Of a stretch of 64,000 nucleotides of DNA, positions 51,553 through 59,849 are shown piece by piece. The stretch lies in NCBI GenBank assembly GCA_964437445.1, contig CAYTGR010000010.1:34909-98908 (forward strand). Reading direction: 5' to 3'. Position 1 is the first letter of the stretch, and each line of letters begins with the position of its first letter. The position numbers and the translations under genes were made by a program. Under the pieces are notes generated by a model, which was given only the letters and a program-made list of their open reading frames with translations, ran no database searches and had not been told where the DNA came from. The stretch is from CAYTGR01 sp964437445. Its GTDB lineage: Bacteria; Chloroflexota; Anaerolineae; B4-G1; SLSP01.

Positions 51553-51784
51553 GTCGGTTAAAGTGTGGGGGGTGGTATTCACGGCCGCTTATGCTATACT
51601 CAATGAATACCATCACAGGTCGTTTTTAAGGCGGAAGCTGCAAAGGATGCTGAGGCATTGAAGCGCTTCATAACCAGACCAGGCACTCTCGGCGATAAGA
51701 CTCTGTTTCCCTCGCGTTGCAGCGCATCGGCCCTGAATATTTCGTGTTCGGCTGGAGCCATATTTTTAGAGAAAGGAGTCTCTG

Positions 51785-52801
51785 ATGGTCACAAATTTAC
51801 CGGTGGTTGGTATTACGCTCGGTGATGTAGCCGGTATCGGCCCGGAGGTGGTGGTCAAAGCACTCAAACACCCGGAAATTTACGCCTCTTGCCACCCGCT
51901 GGTGATCGGCGATGCACGAGTCTTCGCCGACCCTCGTTTTGCCGCCCAACATCCGCAAGTGTGGGCGGTCAGCGACATTGTGACGGCTCACTTTGCGCCG
52001 GAGGCGTTGACCGTGCTGGACTTGCAAAACTTGAACCCGGACGAGGTGACACCGGGACAGCTGAATGTGCACTCGGGCCGGGCGGCAGTGGAGTACGTCA
52101 TCACGGCGGCGGAACTGGCGCAATGGGGGGTGCTGGATGCGGTGGCGACCGCTCCCTTAAACAAAGCGGCCATCCGCCTGGCCGGCTACGAGTACCTGGG
52201 GCACACGGAAATTTTGGCCGATGTGACCCGTTGCTCCCGCTGCACAACGATGCTCGCCACTCAGGGGCTGCGGGTCACGCATGTCACCCGGCATGTGCCG
52301 TTCCGGGAAATTGCGGCGCACCTGACGGTGGATTCGGTGTTGGAGACCATCGTGTTGACCGACGAGGGCCTGCGACAGTTGGGCTATCCGGCTCCGCGCA
52401 TGGCGGTGGCCGCCTTGAATCCTCACGGCGGCGAGGGGGGGCTGCTGGGGCGCGAGGAGCTGGAAGTGATCGCGCCGGCCGTGGCGGCGGCACAGGCACA
52501 GGGGCTGGCCGTGGTGGGTCCGTTGCCGGCGGATTCGGTTTTTGTCGCCGCGCTGCGGGGGGATTACGACGTGGTTGTCTGCATGTACCACGACCAGGGC
52601 CACATTGCTGTCAAGACCCACGGGTTTGACGATTCCATCACCATCACGCTGGGGTTGCCGATTGTGCGCACCTCGGCGGATCACGGGACGGCGTTTGACA
52701 TCGCCGGGCAGGGTGTGGCCCACGAGGGAAGCATGGTGGCGGCTATTTTAGCAGCGGCCCAGCTGGCGCGCCAGAAGGTGGGCACGGCCAGGAAAACGTG
52801 A
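51785..52801 (+). CDS. pdxA: PdxA family dehydrogenase (4-hydroxythreonine-4-phosphate or PdxA2 type)
   Basis: A 338-residue metal-dependent NAD enzyme with GITLGDVAGIGPEV, the metal-binding histidines in YLGHTEIL, MYHDQGHIAVK and SADHGTAFDIAG. PdxA makes the amine substrate of pyridoxal phosphate synthesis; the close paralogue PdxA2 oxidises 4-phospho-threonate or erythronate in sugar-acid breakdown. No other pdx genes are here, so PdxA2 is possible. AAAGGAG (51772-51778) precedes the ATG. It ends three bases from the convergent asparaginase gene. Confidence 0.88.
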   Translation: MVTNLPVVGITLGDVAGIGPEVVVKALKHPEIYASCHPLVIGDARVFADPRFAAQHPQVWAVSDIVTAHFAPEALTVLDLQNLNPDEVTPGQLNVHSGRAAVEYVITAAELAQWGVLDAVATAPLNKAAIRLAGYEYLGHTEILADVTRCSRCTTMLATQGLRVTHVTRHVPFREIAAHLTVDSVLETIVLTDEGLRQLGYPAPRMAVAALNPHGGEGGLLGREELEVIAPAVAAAQAQGLAVVGPLPADSVFVAALRGDYDVVVCMYHDQGHIAVKTHGFDDSITITLGLPIVRTSADHGTAFDIAGQGVAHEGSMVAAILAAAQLARQKVGTARKT

Positions 52802-52804
52802 AAC

Positions 52805-53827
52805 CTACAGGCTGGGGGTCAGCTCGCCGCGCAGATTGGTCTGCATGAGCCGTTTCACCGTTGCCGGCGGATAATCCTGGCTGAACAGATAAGCGAGCTT
52901 GGCCAGCGCCGCTTCGGCGGTCATGTCAAAGCCACTGATCACCCCGACCTCCGCCAGGGCCGAGCCGGTGGCGTAGTCGTGTAAGTTGACCGACCCCTTG
53001 CGACATTGGGTGCAATCCACGATCACGACGCCGCGCGCGGTGGCCTCGGCCAGTGCGGCCATGAACTCCTGGTGCTCGGTTGGACCGTTGCCCACGCCAT
53101 AGGCTTCCAGCACCAACCCCTGCAGCGGCGGCTGCAAGACGCGGCGCACCACCTCAGCCGGCAGGCCGGGGAAGAGCCGCAATGCCCCCAGCGCTTGCGG
53201 GGAGATCGGGCGCACTTCCAGCGTATCAGGCGTCAAGGGCGGGGGGAGCACCGCCCCCCAGTTGATCTGGATCTCAATGCCGACCGTGCCCAGCGGCGGG
53301 TAGTTGGGCGAATCAAAGGCGTCAAACCCCACGGCGTTGACCTTGACCGCGCGGCAACCGCGCAGCAGGCGGTCGCCGAAGTAGAGACAGACTTCGGGGA
53401 TGGCGTAATTGGCCGCCAGCAGCAGGACCGTGATCAGGTTTTCGCGGGCGTCATTGCGCGGCTCGCAGAACGGAATCTGCGAACCGGTGAGGATGACCGG
53501 TTTGCGCAGCCCCTGGAGCAGGAACGGCAGGGCCGAGGCGGTGTAGGCCATCGTGTCAGTACCGTGCAGCACGATGAAGCCGTCGTATTCTTCGTCGTGG
53601 GCTGCAATATCTTGCGCGATCTTGAGCCAATCGGCCGGCGCCATGTTGGCGGAATCCAGCAGCGGCTCGTACTCGTGAATGTCGTACTCCGGCATGAGCG
53701 GATTTTGCAGTTCCGGCAGCGCCGCCAACTGGTCGCGCAGGTAACCGGGGGCCGGCACATAGCCTGCCGCCGTCTTTTGCATCCCAATGGTACCGCCGGT
53801 GTAGGCGATGTAGACTCGTTTTCTCAC
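52805..53827 (-). CDS. ansA: Type I (cytoplasmic) L-asparaginase
   Basis: A 340-residue asparaginase with catalytic motifs YTGGTIGM (first Thr) and VLHGTDTMAYTASAL (Thr, Asp), then NLITVLLLAA. It has no signal peptide. It converts asparagine to aspartate and ammonia. The GTG start follows AAAGGAGC. An REP-like element lies immediately upstream. Confidence 0.92.
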   Translation of the reverse strand: MRKRVYIAYTGGTIGMQKTAAGYVPAPGYLRDQLAALPELQNPLMPEYDIHEYEPLLDSANMAPADWLKIAQDIAAHDEEYDGFIVLHGTDTMAYTASALPFLLQGLRKPVILTGSQIPFCEPRNDARENLITVLLLAANYAIPEVCLYFGDRLLRGCRAVKVNAVGFDAFDSPNYPPLGTVGIEIQINWGAVLPPPLTPDTLEVRPISPQALGALRLFPGLPAEVVRRVLQPPLQGLVLEAYGVGNGPTEHQEFMAALAEATARGVVIVDCTQCRKGSVNLHDYATGSALAEVGVISGFDMTAEAALAKLAYLFSQDYPPATVKRLMQTNLRGELTPSL

Positions 53828-53839
53828 CTGGTGCTCCTT

Positions 53840-54080
53840 TGAAAATAGCGCTTTGCTTGTAGTCAGGCGCTTTAGCGCCGTCCAACGCGCTGAAGCGCGT
53901 TACTACGAGCCAATTTTCATCCCACGGCTGGTGAACGCCTTCTGAAAGGATGAAGGATGAAGGCGGAAGGATGAAAAAGCTGGCGTGATATTCCTTGTCA
54001 TAATGTGTTCGTAGTGAGGCGCTTTAGCGCCGTCTGAGCCGCGCTGAAGCGCATCACTACGAACCTGTTTTCATCCCACC
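53840..54080. repeat. Two REP-like elements (53859-53906 and 54011-54060)
   Basis: Each is GTAG, two GC-rich palindromes (GGCGCTTTAGCGCC is perfect in both), and CTAC. The first is inside shared arms in inverted order (GAAAATAGCGC before, CTGGTGAACGCC after). The stretch between them is low-complexity AAGGATGAAGG. There is no gene in 53828-54294. Confidence 0.9.
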
Positions 54081-54294
54081 GCTGGGGGCGGATCATCCCA
54101 CACGCCCCCTGGCAAATGGCGAATGGCGTCTATTCAGGACAATTGTGTGCAGACCTGACTAACGGTATCATACCCCGAGTTGTGGGTTTGGGCAACAGCG
54201 TGCCGGGGCCAGGCTGAGCCTCTTCTTTCTGTGGTAAAATGGGACGGCCTGCAGGCGCGATAGGCGATCCCATGACGTAACGGGAGAGAGACAG

Positions 54295-55014
54295 ATGCAA
54301 CTCTATTTCATCCGGCACGGCCAATCGGAGAACAACCGGCTGTGGGAGCAGACCGGCTCCGCCGCCGGGCGCAGCGAGGATCCCGAACTGACCGCGTTGG
54401 GACGGCAACAGGCCAGGTACCTGGCCCACTTTCTGAGCCGCAAGGGGAATCCGCCCGGCCGGTCCGATCAACAAAATGTCGCCGGGTTTGAGCTCACCCA
54501 CCTGTATTGCAGTCTGATGTTGCGCGCCGTGCAAACGGGAGCTATTGTCGCCGAGGCTCTGGGGCTGCCCCTGGTGGCCTGGCCGGATTGGCACGAGTAC
54601 GGCGGCATCTACCTGGACGATGAGGTGACCGGTGAGCCGGTCGGCCTGCCGGGGAAGGGGCGTTCGTATTTTGAGCGCCATTTCCCGGCGCTGCAATTGC
54701 CGCCCACCGTGGACGAAACCGGCTGGTGGAACCGTCCCTTTGAGACTGAGGCCGAACGTCCGGCGCGCGCCGAACGTGTCTGGCGTGACCTGTTGGCACG
54801 GCACGGCGACACCGGGGACCGGGTGGCCGTGATCAGCCACGGGGGCTTTTTCAACTACCTGCTGGCGCACATCCTGGGCCGCCCCTACGGCGGCGATGGC
54901 TGCTGGTTTCTGATGAACAATGCCGCGCTGACCCGCCTGGATATGATGGATGGGGAAGTGCGCATTGTCTATACCAACCGGGCGGATTTCCTGCCGCCGG
55001 AGTTGATTACTTAG
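54295..55014 (+). CDS. Histidine phosphatase (phosphoglycerate mutase-like)
   Basis: A 239-residue protein with the catalytic RHG loop YFIRHGQSENN at the very start, a second catalytic His in VAVISHGGFFNYLL, and Glu in WHEYGGIY. It belongs to the cofactor-dependent mutase-like phosphatases; the substrate is not defined. GGGAGAGAG precedes the ATG. It is convergent with the ROK gene. Confidence 0.88.
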   Translation: MQLYFIRHGQSENNRLWEQTGSAAGRSEDPELTALGRQQARYLAHFLSRKGNPPGRSDQQNVAGFELTHLYCSLMLRAVQTGAIVAEALGLPLVAWPDWHEYGGIYLDDEVTGEPVGLPGKGRSYFERHFPALQLPPTVDETGWWNRPFETEAERPARAERVWRDLLARHGDTGDRVAVISHGGFFNYLLAHILGRPYGGDGCWFLMNNAALTRLDMMDGEVRIVYTNRADFLPPELIT

Positions 55015-55049
55015 CGGATTGACCACGGACGACAGACCCGAACCGCCAC

Positions 55050-56240
55050 TCAGGCCAGCCCCAGAATGTTGTTCATCAGCAGGCTGGCCGCGCCCAGGAT
55101 GACAATGTCATCACCGAGGGTGGAGACCGTCACCGTGGTCTGGCGGGCCAGGGCTGCCAGGACGCCCCGTTGGACCTGTTCCTGCACGGGACGGATAAAA
55201 TCCGGACCGAGGCCGGTCAAACTGCCGGCCAGCACAATGTGGTTGAGGTTCAACACGCTGACGATGTGGGCCACGGCCCAGCCCAAATAGTATCCGGTTT
55301 CGGCCACCAGGGCCTGGATGGCCGGATCGCCGGCGGCCAATGCTTGCAGGACAGTCTCCAGGGTGATCGCCTGGGGAGACGGCGCCAGCCGGTTGAGCAG
55401 GGAGGCCGGCTCCTGAGCGGCGAGAGTCTGGGCCCGCTGGACGAGGGCCCGGCTGCTCACAATCGTTTCCAGGCAGCCCCAGTTGCCGCAGCGACAGCGT
55501 TCCCCGCCGGTGGTGATGACCTGCACGTGCCCGATCTCGCCCGCGCCGGCATTGTCACCGTGAAAGAGGTGACCATCCAGAACGACGCCGGCGCTGATCC
55601 CCCGCCCGGCCTTGACGACGACGAGATTGCTGCAGTGAGTCGGATTGCCGAAGGTGTATTCACCTAAGGCGGCCGCCTGGCTGTCGTTGGCCAGATAGAT
55701 GGGCAGCGGGAAGCGCGTTCGTAGCAGTGCAATGAGCGGCAGGTTGGTCCATTCCAGATCCAACGCTTGCAGGACTATCCCATCCTGCGGGTTGACCAGG
55801 CCGGGCACCCCGATGCCGATGCCCAGCACTGGCCGGTCGGTCAAAGCCAGCAACTGCTCCAGCAGGCCATACAAGGGCATCAGCGCGGCTTCCCCCTTGC
55901 GTTCCTGGACGGGCAGGCTGAGCCGCTGGCAGATCTGGCCGCGCAGGTTGACCACCGCACCGCGGAACTCGTTGTTGGCTAAATCCACCCCAATCAGATG
56001 GCGCGCATCGCTGACAATCCGCAATAAGACGGCCGGTTTACCGCCGCGCGAAGGAGAAGTGCCGGTTGCGGTGACCAGTCCTTCTTCCTGGAATTTGCTG
56101 ACGATCTCCGAGACGGTAGTCCGCGTCAGACCGGTCCGGCGCGAAATATCTACCCGGCTGATCTCCCCCTGTTGGTAGATGGTGCGCAGAACCAGGCGGC
56201 TGTTGTGGAGCTTGGTCTCTTCCTGGGTGGATTTTTTCAT
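55050..56240 (-). CDS. ROK family transcriptional regulator
   Basis: A 396-residue NagC/XylR-type regulator: winged helix (about 12-68, ISRVDISRRTGLTRTTVSEIV) and ROK domain with IGIGVPGLV, ANDSQAAALGEY and zinc motif EIGH with CRCGNWGCLE. It is divergent from the sugar transporter at 56.5 kb; their promoters overlap and share a palindromic operator candidate. It is probably the local repressor of that transporter and of itself. Confidence 0.93.
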   Translation of the reverse strand: MKKSTQEETKLHNSRLVLRTIYQQGEISRVDISRRTGLTRTTVSEIVSKFQEEGLVTATGTSPSRGGKPAVLLRIVSDARHLIGVDLANNEFRGAVVNLRGQICQRLSLPVQERKGEAALMPLYGLLEQLLALTDRPVLGIGIGVPGLVNPQDGIVLQALDLEWTNLPLIALLRTRFPLPIYLANDSQAAALGEYTFGNPTHCSNLVVVKAGRGISAGVVLDGHLFHGDNAGAGEIGHVQVITTGGERCRCGNWGCLETIVSSRALVQRAQTLAAQEPASLLNRLAPSPQAITLETVLQALAAGDPAIQALVAETGYYLGWAVAHIVSVLNLNHIVLAGSLTGLGPDFIRPVQEQVQRGVLAALARQTTVTVSTLGDDIVILGAASLLMNNILGLA

Positions 56241-56271
56241 CCCTGACCTGCTTTGCCGGCACTTGACTAAG

Positions 56272-56288
56272 TAAGTCCACTGGATTTA
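56272..56288. promoter_or_regulatory. Palindromic operator candidate
   Basis: TAAGTCCA-C-TGGATTTA is an 8-1-8 inverted repeat with one mismatch. It covers the -35 of the transporter promoter and lies in the transcribed leader of the ROK gene, so one bound protein could silence both. Confidence 0.65.
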
Positions 56289-56313
56289 CAAAGTACGATT
56301 TATATTGTATAAT
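56285..56313 (+). promoter_or_regulatory. Promoter of the second sugar transporter operon
   Basis: TTTACA (56285-56290), 17 bases, perfect TATAAT (56308-56313). The leader to the ATG at 56484 is about 165 bases. Confidence 0.75.
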
Positions 56314-56332
56314 TGTTCTTGTCTTTCGTCAA
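56304..56332 (-). promoter_or_regulatory. Divergent promoter of the ROK gene
   Basis: On the minus strand TTGACG, 17 bases, TACAAT. Its -10 (56304-56309) shares two bases with the -10 of the opposite promoter, so the two cannot be used together. Confidence 0.75.
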
Positions 56333-56387
56333 CCAAGTGGGGGGCGTTATCTGCTCAGCCTTGAGCGGGCGGTCTATCATCTTGACC

Positions 56388-56406
56388 GAAAGGAGGTGAT
56401 CCGGCC
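56388..56406 (+). promoter_or_regulatory. Extended anti-16S sequence in operon leader
   Basis: GAAAGGAGGTGATCCGGCC is complementary to nearly all of the 16S rRNA 3' tail. It is followed by ATG GTT TAA (56415-56423), a two-codon frame, 60 bases before the true gene. It may bind ribosomes as a standby or sink, or be a rRNA 3'-end remnant. Confidence 0.5.
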
Positions 56407-56483
56407 GGATAGCGATGGTTTAAAATTTCCTCTGAGTTGGCACGGTAGATCCTAAATTTTTTACTTCAGAAGGAGAAGGAACC

Positions 56484-57779
56484 ATGCGTAAGTACGCTTT
56501 CTTGACCCTGACCGTGTTGGTGACGCTGCTCCTGGTCAGCTGCGGCGGGGGCGGTACTACTACCACTCCCCAGGCAACGACCCAGGCACCCGCCGAAAAA
56601 GTGACGCTCACCATTGAGAGCTGGCGCAACGACGACCTGCAGATCTGGCAGGATAAGATCATCCCCGCTTTTGAGGCGAAGTACCCCAATATCCATGTGG
56701 TCTTTGCCCCGACCGCCCCGGCCGAGTACAACGGTGTGCTGAACACCAAGCTGGAGGGCGGCACCGCCGGCGATCTGATCACCTGCCGGCCGTTTGATGC
56801 CTCCCTCAAGCTCTATGAGAAGGGCTATCTGGCTGCGCTCAACGATTTGCAGGGCATGGCGAACTTCAACGATGTCGCTAAGAGCGCCTGGATCACCGAC
56901 GACGGCAAGAACGTCTTCTGCGTGCCAATGGCTTCCGTGATCCACGGGTTCTTCTACAACAAGGACGCTTTCGCCGCAGCCGGTATTGACAAGGTCCCGG
57001 AGACGGTGGACGAGTTCTTCGCGGATTTGCAGAAGATCAAGGACAATGGCAAGTACATCCCGCTGGCGATGGGCACGGCCGACCAGTGGGAAGCCGCGAC
57101 GATGGGCTTCCAGAATATCGGCCCCAACTACTGGAAGGGCGAGGAGGGCCGCAAAGCCCTGATCGCCGGCACGGCCAAGTACACCGATCAGCCCTACGTG
57201 GATACTTTCGCCCAGCTGGCCAAGTGGGCCCCCTACATGCCCGAAGGGTTCCAGGCGGTGAAGTACGCCGACTCGCAGGTCCTGTTCACTTCCGGTAAGG
57301 CAGCCATCTACCCGACCGGCTCCTGGGAGATCTCGGTCTTTGAGAAGGATGCCACCTTCCCCATGGGCGTCTTCAAGCCACCGCTTCCCAAGGCCGGCGA
57401 TCCGTGCTACATCAGTGACCACACCGACATTGCGCTGGGCATGAACGCCGCTACCAAGCACCCCGCGGAGGCCAAGATCTTCCTGGAGTGGGTCGCCAGC
57501 CAGGAATTTGCGGAACTGTACAGCAACGCGCTCCCTGGTTTCTTCAGCCTCTCCACCCAGCCTATTACGCTGCAGGATCCCCTGGCGCAGGAGTTCCTCA
57601 GCTGGCGCCAGCAGTGCAGCTCCACCATCCGTAACTCGTATCAGATCCTCTCGCGCGGTGAGCCGAACCTGGAGAACGAGCTCTGGCGGGTCAGCGCGGC
57701 GGTTATCAACGGCACCTTGACCCCGGAACAGGCCGCCAAAGAGATCCAGGACGGTCTGGACAAGTGGTATAAGCCATAG
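56484..57779 (+). CDS. Sugar ABC transporter substrate-binding lipoprotein
   Basis: A 431-residue family-1 solute-binding lipoprotein (lipobox LVSC, Cys20; short Thr-rich linker to about 38). Typical segments are KIIPAFEAKYPNIHV, NGVLNTKLEGGTAGDLI and GKAAIYPTGSWEIS. AGAAGGAGAAGG stands before the ATG. Two permease genes follow after a strong hairpin; no ATPase gene is present, so a shared one is likely. The ligand is unknown, though two Gfo/Idh dehydrogenases in the same direction suggest a sugar or inositol that is oxidised. Confidence 0.92.
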   Translation: MRKYAFLTLTVLVTLLLVSCGGGGTTTTPQATTQAPAEKVTLTIESWRNDDLQIWQDKIIPAFEAKYPNIHVVFAPTAPAEYNGVLNTKLEGGTAGDLITCRPFDASLKLYEKGYLAALNDLQGMANFNDVAKSAWITDDGKNVFCVPMASVIHGFFYNKDAFAAAGIDKVPETVDEFFADLQKIKDNGKYIPLAMGTADQWEAATMGFQNIGPNYWKGEEGRKALIAGTAKYTDQPYVDTFAQLAKWAPYMPEGFQAVKYADSQVLFTSGKAAIYPTGSWEISVFEKDATFPMGVFKPPLPKAGDPCYISDHTDIALGMNAATKHPAEAKIFLEWVASQEFAELYSNALPGFFSLSTQPITLQDPLAQEFLSWRQQCSSTIRNSYQILSRGEPNLENELWRVSAAVINGTLTPEQAAKEIQDGLDKWYKP

Positions 57780-57814
57780 CAGTAAAAGACTCGCGCTGCT
57801 AGCAGGAGAGTTCA

Positions 57815-57856
57815 GGGGGATTTTGTGCGTGGCTGTTGTCACGTGCAAAATCCCCC
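57815..57856 (+). terminator. Stem-loop between binding-protein and permease genes
   Basis: GGGGGATTTT pairs with AAAATCCCCC and the stem continues with wobble pairs to an 8-base loop. Only TTCT follows, so read-through is likely. It would lower permease expression or protect the upstream mRNA. Confidence 0.7.
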
Positions 57857-57940
57857 TTCTGGATAAAGCTTGGTTGTGTGAAAAGGTAATTTGGATTATC
57901 ATACATAAAGTTCTACAAGCCCAGCAACGGAGGAATCGGG

Positions 57941-58867
57941 ATGCAGCTCAAGCGTGGCCGTAAGTCCTTTCCTACTTACCTGGTGGTTTTTTTGGCCCCG
58001 GCCCTTATCATTTACACAATTTTCATGGTCTATCCGCTTTTGAACTCGCTGCGGCTCAGCTTTTATTCCATCAACGACCAAAAAGTAGAGACCTTTATCG
58101 GCCTGCAAAATTACGTCACGCTCTTCACCGACTCTGATTTCGCCCCTCGGTTCTGGGGGGCCCTGAAGAATAATTTCATTTTCTTTGCCGTGCACATGCT
58201 GGTTCAAAACCCCATTGGCTTGCTGCTGGCGGCGCTGCTGTCGGCGGGGGGCCGGGGCCGGCGGTTTTACCGGACGACGCTTTTTATGCCCACGGTGCTT
58301 TCGGTGGTGATTATCGGCTTCATCTGGCAGCTGATCCTCAATCCGCTTTGGGGGGTGGCCGAAAGCATGATGAAGCTGGTGGGACTGGGATCGCTCTTCA
58401 AACCCTGGTTGGGGCTGACCTCCACGGCGCTGGTGACGGTTTCGTTGATCTCCGTCTGGCAGTTCACGGGCATTCCAATGATTCTGTTCTACACGGCCCT
58501 GATCGGGATTCCCGAAGAGCTGGTGGAGGCCGGCCGCGTGGACGGCGCTAACGGCTGGCAGGCTTTCTGGCATATCAAATTTCCACTGGTCCTGCCCACC
58601 TTAGGCATCGTGGCGATTTTGACCTTCGTCGGCAACTTCAACGCCTTTGACCTGATCTACACGATGAAAGGAGCGCTGGCCGGCCCCGACTTTGCCACCG
58701 ACATCATGGGTACTCTGTTCTACCGCACCTTTTTCGGCCAACAGTTGCAGCTTGGCGATCCGAACATGGGGGCGACCATTGCAGCCATGATGTTCTTGAT
58801 CATTATGAGCGGCGTCCTGATTTACCTGTTTGCCTGGCAGCGGCGCGTCCAGACTTACGAGCTATGA
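57941..58867 (+). CDS. Sugar ABC transporter permease (MalF/UgpA type)
   Basis: A 308-residue permease with six membrane segments and EAA loop VEAGRVDGANGWQAFWHIKFPL. CGGAGGAA lies before the ATG. It pairs with the next permease, nine bases downstream. Confidence 0.92.
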   Translation: MQLKRGRKSFPTYLVVFLAPALIIYTIFMVYPLLNSLRLSFYSINDQKVETFIGLQNYVTLFTDSDFAPRFWGALKNNFIFFAVHMLVQNPIGLLLAALLSAGGRGRRFYRTTLFMPTVLSVVIIGFIWQLILNPLWGVAESMMKLVGLGSLFKPWLGLTSTALVTVSLISVWQFTGIPMILFYTALIGIPEELVEAGRVDGANGWQAFWHIKFPLVLPTLGIVAILTFVGNFNAFDLIYTMKGALAGPDFATDIMGTLFYRTFFGQQLQLGDPNMGATIAAMMFLIIMSGVLIYLFAWQRRVQTYEL

Positions 58868-58876
58868 GGTGAGGCA

Positions 58877-59770
58877 ATGACAACCGATACCCCTTCCGTG
58901 ACCAATGCTATGACCAACCCGACCCGGCCTTCGGCCCTGTACCGGCTGCGCTTGCTGGCAGGACGCCTGGTGCCGCACCTGATTTTGATCTTTTTCACCG
59001 CGCTGGCGCTGTTCCCCATTGTGATGATCGTCGTAAATTCCTTCAAGAAAAAACCGGCCATCTTCGGCCACCCGTTTGCATTGCCCAACGCGGAGACCTT
59101 CAGCCTGATCGGGTATAACACGGTTTTTTCCCGTTCCACTTTCCCGACCTACTTTTTGAACAGCATTATTGTCACGGTGCTGGCGCTGCTGTTGACGCTT
59201 TTGATCGGGGCAATGGCCTCGTTCGCGCTGTCGGAGTATTCGTTCAAGGGCAACACGCTGCTGGCGCTCTATCTCTCCATTGGGATCATGATTCCCATCC
59301 GGCTGGGGACCGTCGGCATTCTGCGGCTGATGGTCAAGCTGGGGCTGGTCAACACGCTGGTGGCGCTGATCTTAGTCTATATCGCGCAGGCGTTGCCGCT
59401 GACGATTTTCATCCTCACACAGTTTATGCGCCAGGTGCCGCGTGACTTGAAAGAAGCGGCGCGGCTGGACGGTGCCAGCGAGTACCGCATCTTTGGGCTG
59501 GTGGTGCCGCTGGTGCGCCCGGCGTTGGGCGCGATTGGGATTTTCACGATGATCCCGATCTGGAACGACCTCTGGTTCCCGCTGATTTTAGCGCCCAGCA
59601 GCAAGACGGCCACCATCACACTGGGGGTGCAGCAATTCCTGGGCCAGTTCGTCAGCGATTGGAACGCGGTCCTCTCCTCGTTGACCTTAGCGATGTTGCC
59701 GATCCTGATCTTCTACCTGCTCTTCTCGCAGCAGATGATCCGGAGTATCACCGCCGGTTCGGTGAAGTGA
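58877..59770 (+). CDS. Sugar ABC transporter permease (MalG/UgpE type)
   Basis: A 297-residue permease with a hydrophilic N-terminal tail (about 1-30), six membrane segments and EAA loop KEAARLDGASEYRIFGLVVPL. GAGGTGAGG precedes the ATG. Its length is normal, unlike the long-loop partner at 5.9 kb. Confidence 0.92.
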   Translation: MTTDTPSVTNAMTNPTRPSALYRLRLLAGRLVPHLILIFFTALALFPIVMIVVNSFKKKPAIFGHPFALPNAETFSLIGYNTVFSRSTFPTYFLNSIIVTVLALLLTLLIGAMASFALSEYSFKGNTLLALYLSIGIMIPIRLGTVGILRLMVKLGLVNTLVALILVYIAQALPLTIFILTQFMRQVPRDLKEAARLDGASEYRIFGLVVPLVRPALGAIGIFTMIPIWNDLWFPLILAPSSKTATITLGVQQFLGQFVSDWNAVLSSLTLAMLPILIFYLLFSQQMIRSITAGSVK

Positions 59771-59784
59771 AGTAGAAGTGTAAT

Positions 59785-59826
59785 GTAGAGACCACGGTGG
59801 TTTATGGTGGTCTGTCGTCTGTGGTC
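59785..59826. repeat. GGACGACAGACCAC-type repeat copy
   Basis: GAGACCACGG and TGGTCTGTCGTCTGTGGTCC form an inverted pair between the permease and the first dehydrogenase gene. Confidence 0.7.
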
Positions 59827-59849
59827 CCAATTCAGAAAGGAGCACGCTC

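Noticed and set aside
56388..56406. End of a 16S rRNA gene on the minus strand
   Set aside because: Only 19 bases match and nothing on either side resembles rRNA; treated as a ribosome-binding-like site or tiny remnant.
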